Of a DNA stretch of 64,000 nucleotides, positions 18,132 to 25,318 are shown in pieces (positions within the stretch are counted from its first letter, which is position 1; the number at the start of each line of letters is the position of its first letter). A program made the position numbers and the translations under genes. The stretch covers positions 44,715 to 108,714 of the forward strand of contig NZ_JABETO010000020.1 in NCBI RefSeq assembly GCF_013055795.1, given 5' to 3'. The notes below the pieces were generated by a model that ran no database searches, was not told the origin of the DNA, and saw nothing but the letters and a program-made list of their open reading frames with translations. Source of the DNA: Streptomyces sp. I05A-00742 (GTDB lineage Bacteria > Actinomycetota > Actinomycetes > Streptomycetales > Streptomycetaceae).

Positions 18132-18174
18132 TGAGGGCGGTTGAGAAGGGGAGTTCCCACGTCGGAGGTGCCAA

Positions 18175-18675
18175 GTGCCTGGAAATTCACGGCCGAAGAG
18201 GGCGAACGCCTGGAGCGGTGGCCCGGAGCGCACGCGGCTGCTGGACGACGTCAACGCCCGGCTGCTGGCGGAGCTGCACGGGGACCCGCGCGTGTCCATG
18301 TCCGAACTGGCCCGGCGGGTGGGTATGTCGGCGCCGGCGGTGACCGAGCGGGTGCAGCGTCTGGAACGGGCGGGGGTCATCAGCGGCTTCCATATGAACG
18401 TCGATCCCGCGGCCCTCGGCCTGCCGGTCACGGCGCTCGTCCGCGTCCGGCCTGGCCCCGGGCAGCTGCCGGGGCTGATCGAGGCGGCGCGCGGCACTCC
18501 GCAGGTGGTCGAGTGCTACCGGACCACCGGGGAGGACTGTCTCCTCCTCAAGGTCCACGCGGCGTCGGTCGAGGGGCTGGAGGAGGTGCTCGACGCCTTC
18601 CTCCTCTTCGGGCAGACGACGACCTCCATCGTGGTCGCGACGCCGATACCGCTCCGTCCGCTTCCGGTCCGGTGA
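18175..18675 (+). CDS. Lrp/AsnC-family regulator
   Basis: A 166-residue regulator with an N-terminal HTH (about 22-75, LLDDVNARLLAELHGDPRVS, then ELARRVGMSAPAVTERVQRL) and a C-terminal RAM domain (about 90-160, VTALVRVRPGPGQLPGLIEA). The start is GTG behind CGGAGG. The first about 20 residues are unconserved, so an internal start is possible. It is divergent from the aldo/keto reductase and convergent with the EamA exporter. Confidence 0.9.
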   Translation: MPGNSRPKRANAWSGGPERTRLLDDVNARLLAELHGDPRVSMSELARRVGMSAPAVTERVQRLERAGVISGFHMNVDPAALGLPVTALVRVRPGPGQLPGLIEAARGTPQVVECYRTTGEDCLLLKVHAASVEGLEEVLDAFLLFGQTTTSIVVATPIPLRPLPVR

Positions 18676-18732
18676 GCCGGGCCGGGCCGGGCGTCCGGGG
18701 AATGGGGCGGTCGGGGTGCCGGGGAGCCGGGG

Positions 18733-19620
18733 TCAGGTGCGCTGGGTGACCGCGATGCAGACGAGCACGGCGACGGCGGCGAGCGGCGCGGCGGGCGACA
18801 GGTGCTCGCCGAGCAGCGCCACCGACCAGACCAGGGTGAGCAGGGGCTGCGCGAGCTGGAGCTGTCCCGCTCTGGCCACTCCGGTCATCGCCATCGCGCG
18901 GTACCAGAGCCACATGCTCACAAACTGGGAGAACACCAGCCACAGCAGGCCCGCCGTCGCCTTGCCCGTGACGTGGACGGGCTCGACGGCCAGCGCGACC
19001 GCCGTCCCGACCGCGGCGGGCGGCAGGCAGAGGACGAGGGCCCAGGCGATCACCTGCGAGCCCGGTATCTCCCGCGCCAGCCGGCCGCCCTCGGCGTAGC
19101 CGGAGGCGCACACCAGCAGGGCGGCGAACAGGTACAGGTCGCCGATGCCCGGCCGGCCGCCGCTCTGCTGCACCGCGAAGGCGATCACCACCGCGGCACC
19201 GGCCACGGCCGCGGTCCAGAAGGCGCGGGAGTGCCGAGTCCCGGTCCGCACCGTGGCGTACACGGCGGTGGTCACCGGCAGGAGGCCCACGACCACCGCG
19301 GCGTGCGAGGTCGTCGAGGATTCGAGGGCGAGTGTGGTCAGCAGGGGGAAGCCGACGATGCAGCCGGCCGCGACGGCGAACAGCCCGCTCCAGTGCCGGC
19401 GGTCCGGCAGGGGGACCCGTCCGGCGAGCAGGAAGCCGATCGCGATCAGGGCGGCGAGGGACGCGCGGCAGGCGACCACCGACCAGGGGCCGAGCCCGTC
19501 CAGGGCCCAGACCGTCGCCGGGAACGTCAGCGAGAACATCCCCACGGCGAGCAGGGCGAGGAGTGTGCCTCCATTCACTGCTATCGAGAAGGGGCGAGTA
19601 GCGCTATCCTGTGCTGTCAT
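18733..19620 (-). CDS. DMT-superfamily exporter (EamA)
   Basis: A 295-residue membrane protein with ten predicted transmembrane helices in two EamA repeats (about 15-140 and 150-290). Examples are LLALLAVGMFSLTFPATVWA and LWLVFSQFVSMWLWYRAMA. Such carriers export amino acids or related metabolites. The start ATG (19618-19620 read on the minus strand) overlaps the start of the divergent MocR gene by sharing CATG. No Shine-Dalgarno is visible, but TACGCT (19626-19631, minus strand) is correctly placed for a leaderless mRNA. It is probably the target of the MocR regulator. Confidence 0.9.
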   Translation of the reverse strand: MTAQDSATRPFSIAVNGGTLLALLAVGMFSLTFPATVWALDGLGPWSVVACRASLAALIAIGFLLAGRVPLPDRRHWSGLFAVAAGCIVGFPLLTTLALESSTTSHAAVVVGLLPVTTAVYATVRTGTRHSRAFWTAAVAGAAVVIAFAVQQSGGRPGIGDLYLFAALLVCASGYAEGGRLAREIPGSQVIAWALVLCLPPAAVGTAVALAVEPVHVTGKATAGLLWLVFSQFVSMWLWYRAMAMTGVARAGQLQLAQPLLTLVWSVALLGEHLSPAAPLAAVAVLVCIAVTQRT

Positions 19621-19631
19621 GCAAGAGCGTA
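19605..19631. promoter_or_regulatory. compact back-to-back promoter, two leaderless starts on one CATG
   Basis: TATCCT (19605-19610) lies eight bases before the plus-strand ATG at 19619, and TACGCT on the minus strand (19626-19631) lies five bases before the minus-strand ATG at 19620. Both genes lack ribosome sites. The two start codons overlap in CATG (19618-19621), so the -10 regions face each other and one bound protein would block both. Confidence 0.5.
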
Positions 19632-21055
19632 GCAGCGTCGCTGAACTGGCTGGACTTCTTCGAGGGGAAGTCAACCGCTACTCACCCGGTGAGAAGCTGC
19701 CGTCCAGCCGGGCCCTGATCGACCGCTTCCGGGTCAGCCCCGTCACCGTCTCCCGGGCCCTCGCCGTCCTCGCCGCGGAGGGCCTGGTCGTCACCCGGCC
19801 GGGGGCGGGGGCGTTCCGTGCGGAGGCGCGCACCGCCCGCGCGCCGCTGGGGGACACCTCCTGGCAGCAGGTCGCGCTCAGCGCGGAGCCGGGCGACCGC
19901 ACCGTGCCGCGCTCCGTGGAGGCCGGCCGGATGTGCGCCGGGCTGAGCCCCCAGCCGCCCGGCGTCATCGACCTCGCCGGCGGCTACCTCCACCCCGCGC
20001 TGCAGCCCGAACACGCCCTCGCCGCGGCCCTCGGCCGGGCGGGCCGCCGCCCCGGCGCCTGGAGCCGTCCCCCGCTCGAAGGCGTCGACGCGCTCCGCGC
20101 CTGGTTCGCCCGCACGATCGGCGGGCCGGATGGCACCGTCGCCGCCTCCGACGTCCTCGTCACCGCCGGTGGACAGAGCGCCCTCACCACCGCCCTGCGC
20201 GCCCTCGCGCCCCCGGGCGCCCCCGTGCTCGTCGAGTCGCCCACCTACCCCGGCGTGCTCGCCGCCGCCCACGCCTCCGGCCTGCGGCCCGTGCCCGTCC
20301 CCGTGGACGCCGACGGCGTGCGCACCGACCTGCTCGCCGAGGCGTTCCGGGCCACCGGCGCCCGGGTGTTCTTCTGCCAGCCCCTCTACCAGAACCCGAC
20401 CGGCGCCGTCCTCTCCGCCGAGCGCCGCCGCGCGGTCCTGCGCATCGCCCGGGCCACCGGCGCGTTCGTCGTCGAGGACGACTTCGCCCGCAGCCTCGCC
20501 CACGCCGACGCGCCCCCGCAGCCCCCCACCCTGGCCTCCGAGGACCCCGACGGCGTCGTCGTGCACATCGCCTCGCTGACCAAGTTCGCCTCGCCCAGCC
20601 TGCGCGTCGGCGCCCTCGCCGCCCGCGGGCCCGTCTTCGAGCGGCTCCGCGCCGTCCAGGTCATCGACAGCTTCTTCGTGCCCCGTCCCCTCCAGGAAGC
20701 CGCCCTCGAACTCGTCGGCTCCCCCGCCTGGTCCCGGCACGCCCGCACGATCGCCGCCGAACTGAGCACCCGGCGCCGGGTGTTCCTCGCCTGCGTGCGC
20801 CGAGAGCTGCCCTCCGTGACCGTCGACCATGTGCCCCCCGGCGGCTTCCACCTCTGGGTCCGGCTTCCCGACGGCACCGACGAGTCCGCCGTGACCGCCG
20901 CCGCTCTTCGCGCGGGCGTCGCCGTCGCCCCGGGTCGGCTCTATTACGCGGCGGAGCCGCCGGCGGCGCATCTGCGGTTGTGCATGGGGGCGGCGGCGGG
21001 GGAGGGGGAACTGGTGGAGGGGTTGGCGCGGTTGGGGGCGGCGCTGGCGGGGTGA
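19619..21055 (+). CDS. MocR-type regulator (GntR HTH fused to aminotransferase domain)
   Basis: A 478-residue GntR/MocR regulator. The winged HTH is at about 5-70 (GLLRGEVNRYSPGEKLPSSR, then VSPVTVSRALAVLAAEGLVV). A fold-type I aminotransferase domain spans about 100-475, with the PLP lysine at about 322 (SLTKFASPSLRVG) and the conserved YQNPTGAVLSAERR. MocR proteins use bound PLP as sensor or cofactor and usually control a neighbouring gene. Here that is the EamA exporter, whose start codon overlaps its own. The mRNA appears leaderless. The last about 30 codons are unusually G-rich (GGGGGC runs) compared with the rest of the gene. Confidence 0.92.
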   Translation: MQERSSVAELAGLLRGEVNRYSPGEKLPSSRALIDRFRVSPVTVSRALAVLAAEGLVVTRPGAGAFRAEARTARAPLGDTSWQQVALSAEPGDRTVPRSVEAGRMCAGLSPQPPGVIDLAGGYLHPALQPEHALAAALGRAGRRPGAWSRPPLEGVDALRAWFARTIGGPDGTVAASDVLVTAGGQSALTTALRALAPPGAPVLVESPTYPGVLAAAHASGLRPVPVPVDADGVRTDLLAEAFRATGARVFFCQPLYQNPTGAVLSAERRRAVLRIARATGAFVVEDDFARSLAHADAPPQPPTLASEDPDGVVVHIASLTKFASPSLRVGALAARGPVFERLRAVQVIDSFFVPRPLQEAALELVGSPAWSRHARTIAAELSTRRRVFLACVRRELPSVTVDHVPPGGFHLWVRLPDGTDESAVTAAALRAGVAVAPGRLYYAAEPPAAHLRLCMGAAAGEGELVEGLARLGAALAG

Positions 21056-21257
21056 GGGGGTGCGCCTGCGGCGGGCGGTGCCCCGGTCCCGCCCCTTTCC
21101 CGAAGCTCCAGACAGGTAGTTCTGGATCGATCACGGATGGCGGCATCGTCGCAGGCCATAGCTCCTGAGAATTCGTCGACCCCCACAGAGGATTGACGGC
21201 TCTCAACCCCCTCACGAACACCGTGTTCACAGAGACCCTGCGCGGCGTCCAGTGAGG

Positions 21258-21281
21258 CCACTCCGGGCCTCCCGGTAGTGG
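21258..21281. promoter_or_regulatory. hairpin upstream of the small-protein locus
   Basis: CCACT-CCGGG (21258-21267) pairs with CCCGG-T-AGTGG (21271-21281), with a three-base loop and one bulge. It ends 28 bases before the ATG at 21309 and 13 bases before its GAGAGGAG ribosome site. The preceding part of the gap (21056-21257) shows no gene; it is relatively AT-rich for this genome. Confidence 0.4.
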
Positions 21282-21308
21282 AAGCGCTACGGAGAGGAGT
21301 GATCACCT

Positions 21309-21508
21309 ATGCCTCATGCGCGGAAGACGCAACAGTCGTACCGCCGTGGAGCCCATGTATGGGATACCGGCACGAGTTGGGTGGGCGAGGTGATGGGCCA
21401 CGAGGGTCCGGATCCCTCAACTTCGCCCATTTAGAGGCGAGGTTGGAGTGGGATGGTGACCCGGCCGCGCTGCGCCTTGCTTTCCCGGACGAGGTATACC
21501 GATTGTAG
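21309..21508 (+). pseudogene. small conserved Streptomyces protein, frameshifted
   Basis: Read from the ATG at 21309 (ribosome site GAGAGGAG) the frame gives RRGAHVWDTGTSWVGEVMGH, the first half of a small actinomycete protein that I recognise by the VGEVMGHEGP block. It then stops at 21432. The second half of the same family (SLNFAHLEARLEWDGDPAAL) continues in another frame to 21508. Expected spacing between EGP and the L-L strand is off by one base near 21408-21416. Either the gene is broken or there is a sequence error or programmed shift. The second half would contain a TTA codon (21431-21433). Function unknown. Confidence 0.55.
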
Positions 21509-21514
21509 CCGTTC

Positions 21515-21793
21515 GTGCTGCTGCCCCACTGGGCCGGACCCCGGTCTGACCGGTTGGTGCCCGCACCGGCGGAACCCCCCGGGGCGCCACCCGCCCCGTA
21601 CATCCCGCCGTGGACGCCGACTACGCCGTCCGCTCCGATGCCGACGCCCGTACCCGGGTGCCGGGGGTGCGCGGCGCGGCAACGCGTCATCACCCTCGCC
21701 AAAGCAGTCGACGAGCCCGACGCGATCGCCGCCGCGCGGCTGCTCCTGGCCCTGCACCTGAACGAGGTGCACGGACAGAACTGGGACGTGTGA
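21515..21793 (+). CDS. small Pro-rich protein with CxxC motif
   Basis: A 92-residue protein of unknown function. The first half is Pro-rich and low complexity (PAPAEPPGAPPAPYIPPWTP). The second half is a helical segment starting with a CxxC pair (GCRGCAARQRVITLAKAVDE) of the kind seen in small Streptomyces proteins encoded beside GntR or HTH regulators. It starts at GTG six bases after the end of the preceding frame and has no strong ribosome site, so it may be translationally coupled to it. Existence is likely, start uncertain. Confidence 0.5.
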   Translation: MLLPHWAGPRSDRLVPAPAEPPGAPPAPYIPPWTPTTPSAPMPTPVPGCRGCAARQRVITLAKAVDEPDAIAAARLLLALHLNEVHGQNWDV

Positions 21794-21948
21794 ACGTCCC
21801 TCTCAGGCTCCCGTCTGCCCCGCCGATGTTCCCGACCGTGTTCCCCCAAGGCCTGTCCGGCGCGACAGGCGAGGCACCACGCCCCGACCGACCGGCCGGG
21901 AGCGGACAACCACCCCATGGGGTGGGAGCCTCACAGAAGGGAACTTCG

Positions 21949-21993
21949 ATGGGAACGACGACGTGTATGACCTGTAACGGATCTGGGTTGTGA
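21949..21993 (+). CDS. 14-residue zinc-knuckle microprotein
   Basis: A tiny frame, MGTTTCMTCNGSGL, preceded by AGAAGGG seven bases upstream. It contains one CxxCxGSG unit, the zinc knuckle of DnaJ-type zinc fingers. The next small frame overlaps it by GTGA (21990-21993). Three such units in a row, each with plausible translation signals, argue that they are translated, but there is no protein-level evidence. Confidence 0.4.
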   Translation: MGTTTCMTCNGSGL

Positions 21994-22061
21994 CCGACTC
22001 CAACGGTCTGACGAGCGCATGCTCGACCTGTAACGGGTCCGGGCAGGTGGAACACAGCTGA
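21990..22061 (+). CDS. 23-residue zinc-knuckle microprotein
   Basis: GTG at 21990 overlaps the stop of the previous 14-codon frame. The product ends SACSTCNGSGQVEHS, again a single CxxCxGSG knuckle. It has no ribosome site of its own and would depend on coupling. The DNA around the two knuckles (CCTGTAACGG) is nearly repeated, consistent with duplication. Confidence 0.4.
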   Translation: MTDSNGLTSACSTCNGSGQVEHS

Positions 22062-22075
22062 GGAAAGGAGTGGCG

Positions 22076-22252
22076 GTGTGCAGCGAGTGCAACAACGTGG
22101 GCTACGTCGAACAGGATCTGGGAAACGGCACAGGGCTGAAGTACGCGTGCCCGTCCTGTAACAGGGCCGAGGACAGCCGGAACCGGGAGCCGCGCAGGCA
22201 ACCCGCCTGGCTCACTCGTCTCTCCGGCGCAGACAAGCCCCCCACCACGTAG
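22076..22252 (+). CDS. small zinc-ribbon protein
   Basis: A 58-residue protein with two Cys pairs: CSECNNVGYVEQDLGN at the N-terminus and CPSCNRAED near residue 30, predicted to hold one zinc. The C-terminal part is basic and unstructured. I prefer GTG at 22076 because GGAAAGGAG ends five bases before it; GTG at 22070 would overlap that ribosome site. It follows the 23-residue frame by 14 bases. Function unknown; similar proteins usually bind RNA, DNA or a protein partner. Confidence 0.6.
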   Translation: MCSECNNVGYVEQDLGNGTGLKYACPSCNRAEDSRNREPRRQPAWLTRLSGADKPPTT

Positions 22253-22260
22253 GCAGGGGA

Positions 22261-22658
22261 TCAGAAGAGGCCCCGTCCGGTATGCCGGGCGGGTTCGCTC
22301 TGTCGGCTCGGGCCTGACCACCGACCACCAGCATGGGGCACCTGCACCCGTGGCGCTGGTAGCCGCAGACCGGAGCCGACCCGATCCTGGCGTCGCCCGT
22401 CGTCCCCGTCGGCGGACGCGCCCCGGTCCGCGACGAACGTCCCGCGCTGCGGGACCACGAACAGCCATCCCGCTTCCATCAGGGCGGCAATCGCGCGCCG
22501 AACGGTCGGACGCGACAGTCCATACTCCTCACACAGACGGGTCTCCGACAGGATCGGCCGGCGAGGTGCCCAATCCCCGCGCTGGATGCGGGCCCGCAGA
22601 ACTCGGCAAGCTGCTGAAACGGGGGCTCCGGAGCGTCCCGGATGATCTCTGCGTGGAA
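22261..22658 (-). pseudogene. GntR-family regulator, frameshifted near its N-terminus
   Basis: The minus strand encodes a clear GntR winged HTH: RARIQRGDWAPRRPILSET, then CEEYGLSRPTVRRAIAALME and FVVPQRGTFVADRG. The expected start of that domain (APEPPFQQLAE) is present just upstream but in a different frame. Deletion of one G at about 22600-22604 (GAGTTCTG instead of GAGGTTCTG) explains the break. I find no ATG or good GTG for the upstream frame. Either the regulator is dead or it is translated from an internal start without helix 1. It faces the microprotein genes. Confidence 0.55.
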
Positions 22659-22758
22659 TGGCGGCGGGCAGCGGCGTTCGCAGCCATCGGCGTGGACTAC
22701 CCGTGAGGTACCCGGGTGACCACTTCGAACAGAACGCCCGCCGCATGGGGATGAGCGC

Positions 22759-23013
22759 ATGAGCCTCGCCGAGCGGATCTCCCTCACGGCGCCTGCCGTC
22801 CGCCCTGCCGTCCCGTACTGCGAGTGCGGACGATCCACGCTCGCCCCGGTGCCCGTCCGCTGCATCGAACGAACCAGCGGCCCCGGGACGACGCTGTACG
22901 CCTGCCCCGTCCAGCCACGTGCCGGACGGGCTGAGTCAGCCCGTCCGGCGTTTGAGGACGCGCGCCGCAGGCGCGCTCGGGGTGCGGGGGCTTGCCCCCG
23001 CAAGAAACGGTGA
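22759..23013 (+). CDS. small Cys-rich protein whose 3' end reads through a repeat
   Basis: An 84-residue frame. Residues about 1-52 look like a small actinomycete zinc-ribbon protein (PYCECGRSTLAPVPVRCIER, then SGPGTTLYACP). From about residue 55 the translation (SARPAFEDARRRRARGAGAC) is simply the Streptomyces intergenic repeat at 22921-23002 read as protein. The natural C-terminus has probably been replaced by the repeat. Function unknown. Real gene likely, C-terminal third doubtful. Confidence 0.45.
   Translation: MSLAERISLTAPAVRPAVPYCECGRSTLAPVPVRCIERTSGPGTTLYACPVQPRAGRAESARPAFEDARRRRARGAGACPRKKR
22921..23002. repeat. Streptomyces intergenic repeat with three hairpins, likely bidirectional terminator
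   Basis: GCCGGACGGGCT (22921-22932) pairs with AGCCCGTCCGGC (22938-22949). This is followed by GTTTGAGGACG, then CGCGCC/GGCGCG and finally GCGGGGGC/GCCCCCGC (22984-23001). The block GTCCGGCGTTTGAGGACG is a common dispersed intergenic element in Streptomyces genomes. It separates the small-protein gene from the convergent TetR gene and should stop transcription from both sides. Confidence 0.75.
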
Positions 23014-23034
23014 AAGGGCGGGACCGGGGCACCC

Positions 23035-23676
23035 CTACCCACCCAGCGGAAGAACCCGCTCCAACTCCCCGAACACCCGCTCCACCAACGCCCGGTGCGC
23101 AAGCACCACCTCCTCGGCCGGCTCCCCCGCAAAGGCGCGCCGCAACGACGCCGCACAAGCCGCCCGGTACGCCGCGACGGCAAGAGCGGCGGTCATCCGC
23201 GGCTGCGGGTCGGGAGCCGATCCGCCCGGACACGCGGCGATGGCCGCCGTGAGGGCAGCCTCCAACTCCTCGGCCCCCTCCCGCACCCGCGCCCGCAACG
23301 CGGGCGACCCGTACACGATCCGCCAGAACGGCGCGTACCCGACCGCCGCCAGCGGATGCCCCTCGTCGACGAGCCGGAGCGCGAGGCACCGCAGGGCGGC
23401 GACCGGGGACTCGGCGGGGTCGCGGTCCCGGACGGCGGCGGTGGCCAGGGCGATGCCCTCGGGGATCCGGTCGAGGAAGAGGTCCTCCTTGCGCGGGAAG
23501 TGGTTGAAGACGGTCATCGCCGAGACCTCGGCGGCCTCGGCCACCTCGGCCACGGTCACCTCGTCGAAGCCGCGCTCGAAGAACAGCCGGGTGGCCACGT
23601 CCGAGATGCGCTGCCGGGTGAGGAGCTTCTTCCGCTGCCGGAGCGGCAGCTGCTCGGATGCGTTCCGTTCGCTCAT
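23035..23676 (-). CDS. TetR-family regulator (monooxygenase repressor)
   Basis: A 213-residue repressor. The N-terminal HTH is complete (about 15-65): LLTRQRISDVATRLFFERGF, then VAEVAEAAEVSAMTVFNHFP and KEDLFLD. The C-terminal ligand domain is all-helical and unassigned. It is divergent from the FAD monooxygenase at 23727, 50 bases away. A dyad at 23705-23717 between them is the probable operator. TATAGT on the minus strand, nine bases before its ATG, suggests a leaderless mRNA. Confidence 0.92.
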   Translation of the reverse strand: MSERNASEQLPLRQRKKLLTRQRISDVATRLFFERGFDEVTVAEVAEAAEVSAMTVFNHFPRKEDLFLDRIPEGIALATAAVRDRDPAESPVAALRCLALRLVDEGHPLAAVGYAPFWRIVYGSPALRARVREGAEELEAALTAAIAACPGGSAPDPQPRMTAALAVAAYRAACAASLRRAFAGEPAEEVVLAHRALVERVFGELERVLPLGG

Positions 23677-23704
23677 GTGACCAAGACTATATCGACCACA
23701 AAAT

Positions 23705-23717
23705 TGTAGTGGCTACA
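23705..23717. promoter_or_regulatory. TetR operator dyad
   Basis: TGTAG-TGG-CTACA is a perfect 5-3-5 inverted repeat in the gap between the TetR gene and the monooxygenase. It overlaps TACAGT (23714-23719), the likely -10 of the monooxygenase, whose ATG is seven bases further on. Binding here would repress it. Confidence 0.5.
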
Positions 23718-23726
23718 GTGAAACTC

Positions 23727-25286
23727 ATGGAAGACTCCACGAACCACCCCACCACAGGCCCCGACGTCGTGGTGGCGGGGGGCGGCCCCGTCGGCCTCAC
23801 CCTCGCCTGTGAACTCGCCCTGGGCGGCACCCGCGTGCTGGTCCTCGAACGCCTCACAGAGGTGGACCGGACCATCAAGGCGGGAGCCATCAACTCGCCG
23901 AGCGCGGAGGCGTTCCACCGCCGCGGCCTGCTGCCGGCCCTGGCCGAGGTTCAGAAGGAGGTGCTGGGCCGCTTCGGCTCGTTCGTCGCGAGGACCCACG
24001 CCGCCGGCGCGCCCGCGCTCAAGCAGCCGCCCCGGTTCGCCGGGCACTTCGCGGCGCTCCCGCTCGACGCCGCGCTCTTCGACGCCTCCGACCCCGCGTT
24101 CGGCGACACCGGCCCGGCGGCGGATGTCGGCCTCGTCCCCCAGGAGTCCCTGGAACGGCTGCTCGCCGGGCGGGCGGTGGAGCTCGGCGTGGAGATCCGC
24201 CGCGGGGTGGTGCTCACCGGCTTCGACGCCGACGACTCCGGGGTGACCGTGCACACGGACGCGGGCCCGGTGCGCACCGGCTGGCTCGTCGGCTGTGACG
24301 GCGGCCGGAGCACCGTCCGCAAGCTGGCCGGATTCGCGTTCCCCGGCACCGCCCCCGAGATCACCGGCCGCCAGGCGCTCGTCGAACTGGAGGGCGCCGA
24401 GGCCCTGGGCGTCGGCTGGCAGACCACGGACACGGGCCACTACGTCCACGGCCCGATGCCCGGCCGCATCCTCACGGTGGAGTTCGACGGGCCGCCCGCC
24501 GACCGCGAAGCGCCCGTCACCGCGGCCGAGTTGGAGGCGAGCCTGCGCCGGGTCGCCGGCGTGGACGTCAAGGTGACCGCCGTACGCACGGCCACCCGCT
24601 TCACCGACAACGCGCGCCAGGCGTCCACCTACCGCGAGGGCCGGGTGCTGCTCGCGGGGGACGCCGCCCACGTCCACTCGCCCTTCGGCGGCCAGGGCCT
24701 CAACCTCGGCATCGGGGACGCGATGAACCTCGGCTGGAAGCTTGCCGCCACTGTCCGCGGCTGGGCGCCCGAGGGCCTGCTGGACACGTACACCGCCGAG
24801 CGGCACCCCATCGGCGCCTGGGTGCTGGACTGGACGCGCGCCCAGATCGCCGTGATGCGCCCCGACCCGCACGCCCGGGCCCTGCGGACGGTGGTGGCCG
24901 ACCTGCTGGGGACCGTCGAGGGAACCACCTACTTCGTCGAGAAGATCTCCGGCGTATGGCACCACTACGACATGCCCGGAGGTCATCCGCTCGTCGGCCG
25001 CAGCGCCCCCGACCTCGTCCTCGACGACGGCTCCCGGCTGGGCGACCACCTCCACCACGGCCGCGCCGTGCTCTTCGACCTCGCCGGCCACCCGGCGGTG
25101 CGGGCGGCCGCAGACGGCTACGGGGGGCGCGTGGACGTCGTCACCGCGCGGTGCCCCGGGCGGCCGGACCTGGCGGCGCTCCTGGTGCGCCCGGACGGGT
25201 TCACCGCCTGGGCGGCGGATGCCGGTGGTGCGGCGGAGGGAGCGGCCGCCGCACTCCGACGGTGGTGCGGCGACCCGGTTTCTTGA
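23727..25286 (+). CDS. FAD-dependent aromatic monooxygenase (PHBH/rifampicin-monooxygenase-like)
   Basis: A 519-residue group A flavoprotein hydroxylase. The Rossmann motif is VVVAGGGPVGLTLACELALG, the DG motif is near GCDGGRSTVRKLAGF, and the GD motif is LLAGDAAHVHSPFGGQGLNL. A C-terminal thioredoxin-like domain without Cys pair follows from about residue 400 (GRSAPDLVLDDGSRLGDHL). Relatives hydroxylate polyketides or inactivate rifampicin. Repression by the divergent TetR and position beside an MFS exporter suggest xenobiotic detoxification. The start is the ATG giving MEDSTNHPTTGPD; a longer frame would run into the TetR gene. The stop codon overlaps the next operator. Confidence 0.9.
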   Translation: MEDSTNHPTTGPDVVVAGGGPVGLTLACELALGGTRVLVLERLTEVDRTIKAGAINSPSAEAFHRRGLLPALAEVQKEVLGRFGSFVARTHAAGAPALKQPPRFAGHFAALPLDAALFDASDPAFGDTGPAADVGLVPQESLERLLAGRAVELGVEIRRGVVLTGFDADDSGVTVHTDAGPVRTGWLVGCDGGRSTVRKLAGFAFPGTAPEITGRQALVELEGAEALGVGWQTTDTGHYVHGPMPGRILTVEFDGPPADREAPVTAAELEASLRRVAGVDVKVTAVRTATRFTDNARQASTYREGRVLLAGDAAHVHSPFGGQGLNLGIGDAMNLGWKLAATVRGWAPEGLLDTYTAERHPIGAWVLDWTRAQIAVMRPDPHARALRTVVADLLGTVEGTTYFVEKISGVWHHYDMPGGHPLVGRSAPDLVLDDGSRLGDHLHHGRAVLFDLAGHPAVRAAADGYGGRVDVVTARCPGRPDLAALLVRPDGFTAWAADAGGAAEGAAAALRRWCGDPVS

Positions 25287-25297
25287 ACGATCGGTTC
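25285..25297. promoter_or_regulatory. operator copy 1 (GAACGATCGGTTC)
   Basis: The dyad GAAC-GATCG-GTTC lies 21 bases before the TetR start at 25319. The same 12-base core GAACGATCGGTT recurs at 25982 before the MFS gene. GTATAG, beginning seven bases after it, is a likely -10. This is a typical autoregulation site. Confidence 0.6.
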
Positions 25298-25318
25298 GAT
25301 TCGTATAGCGTTCTCGGT

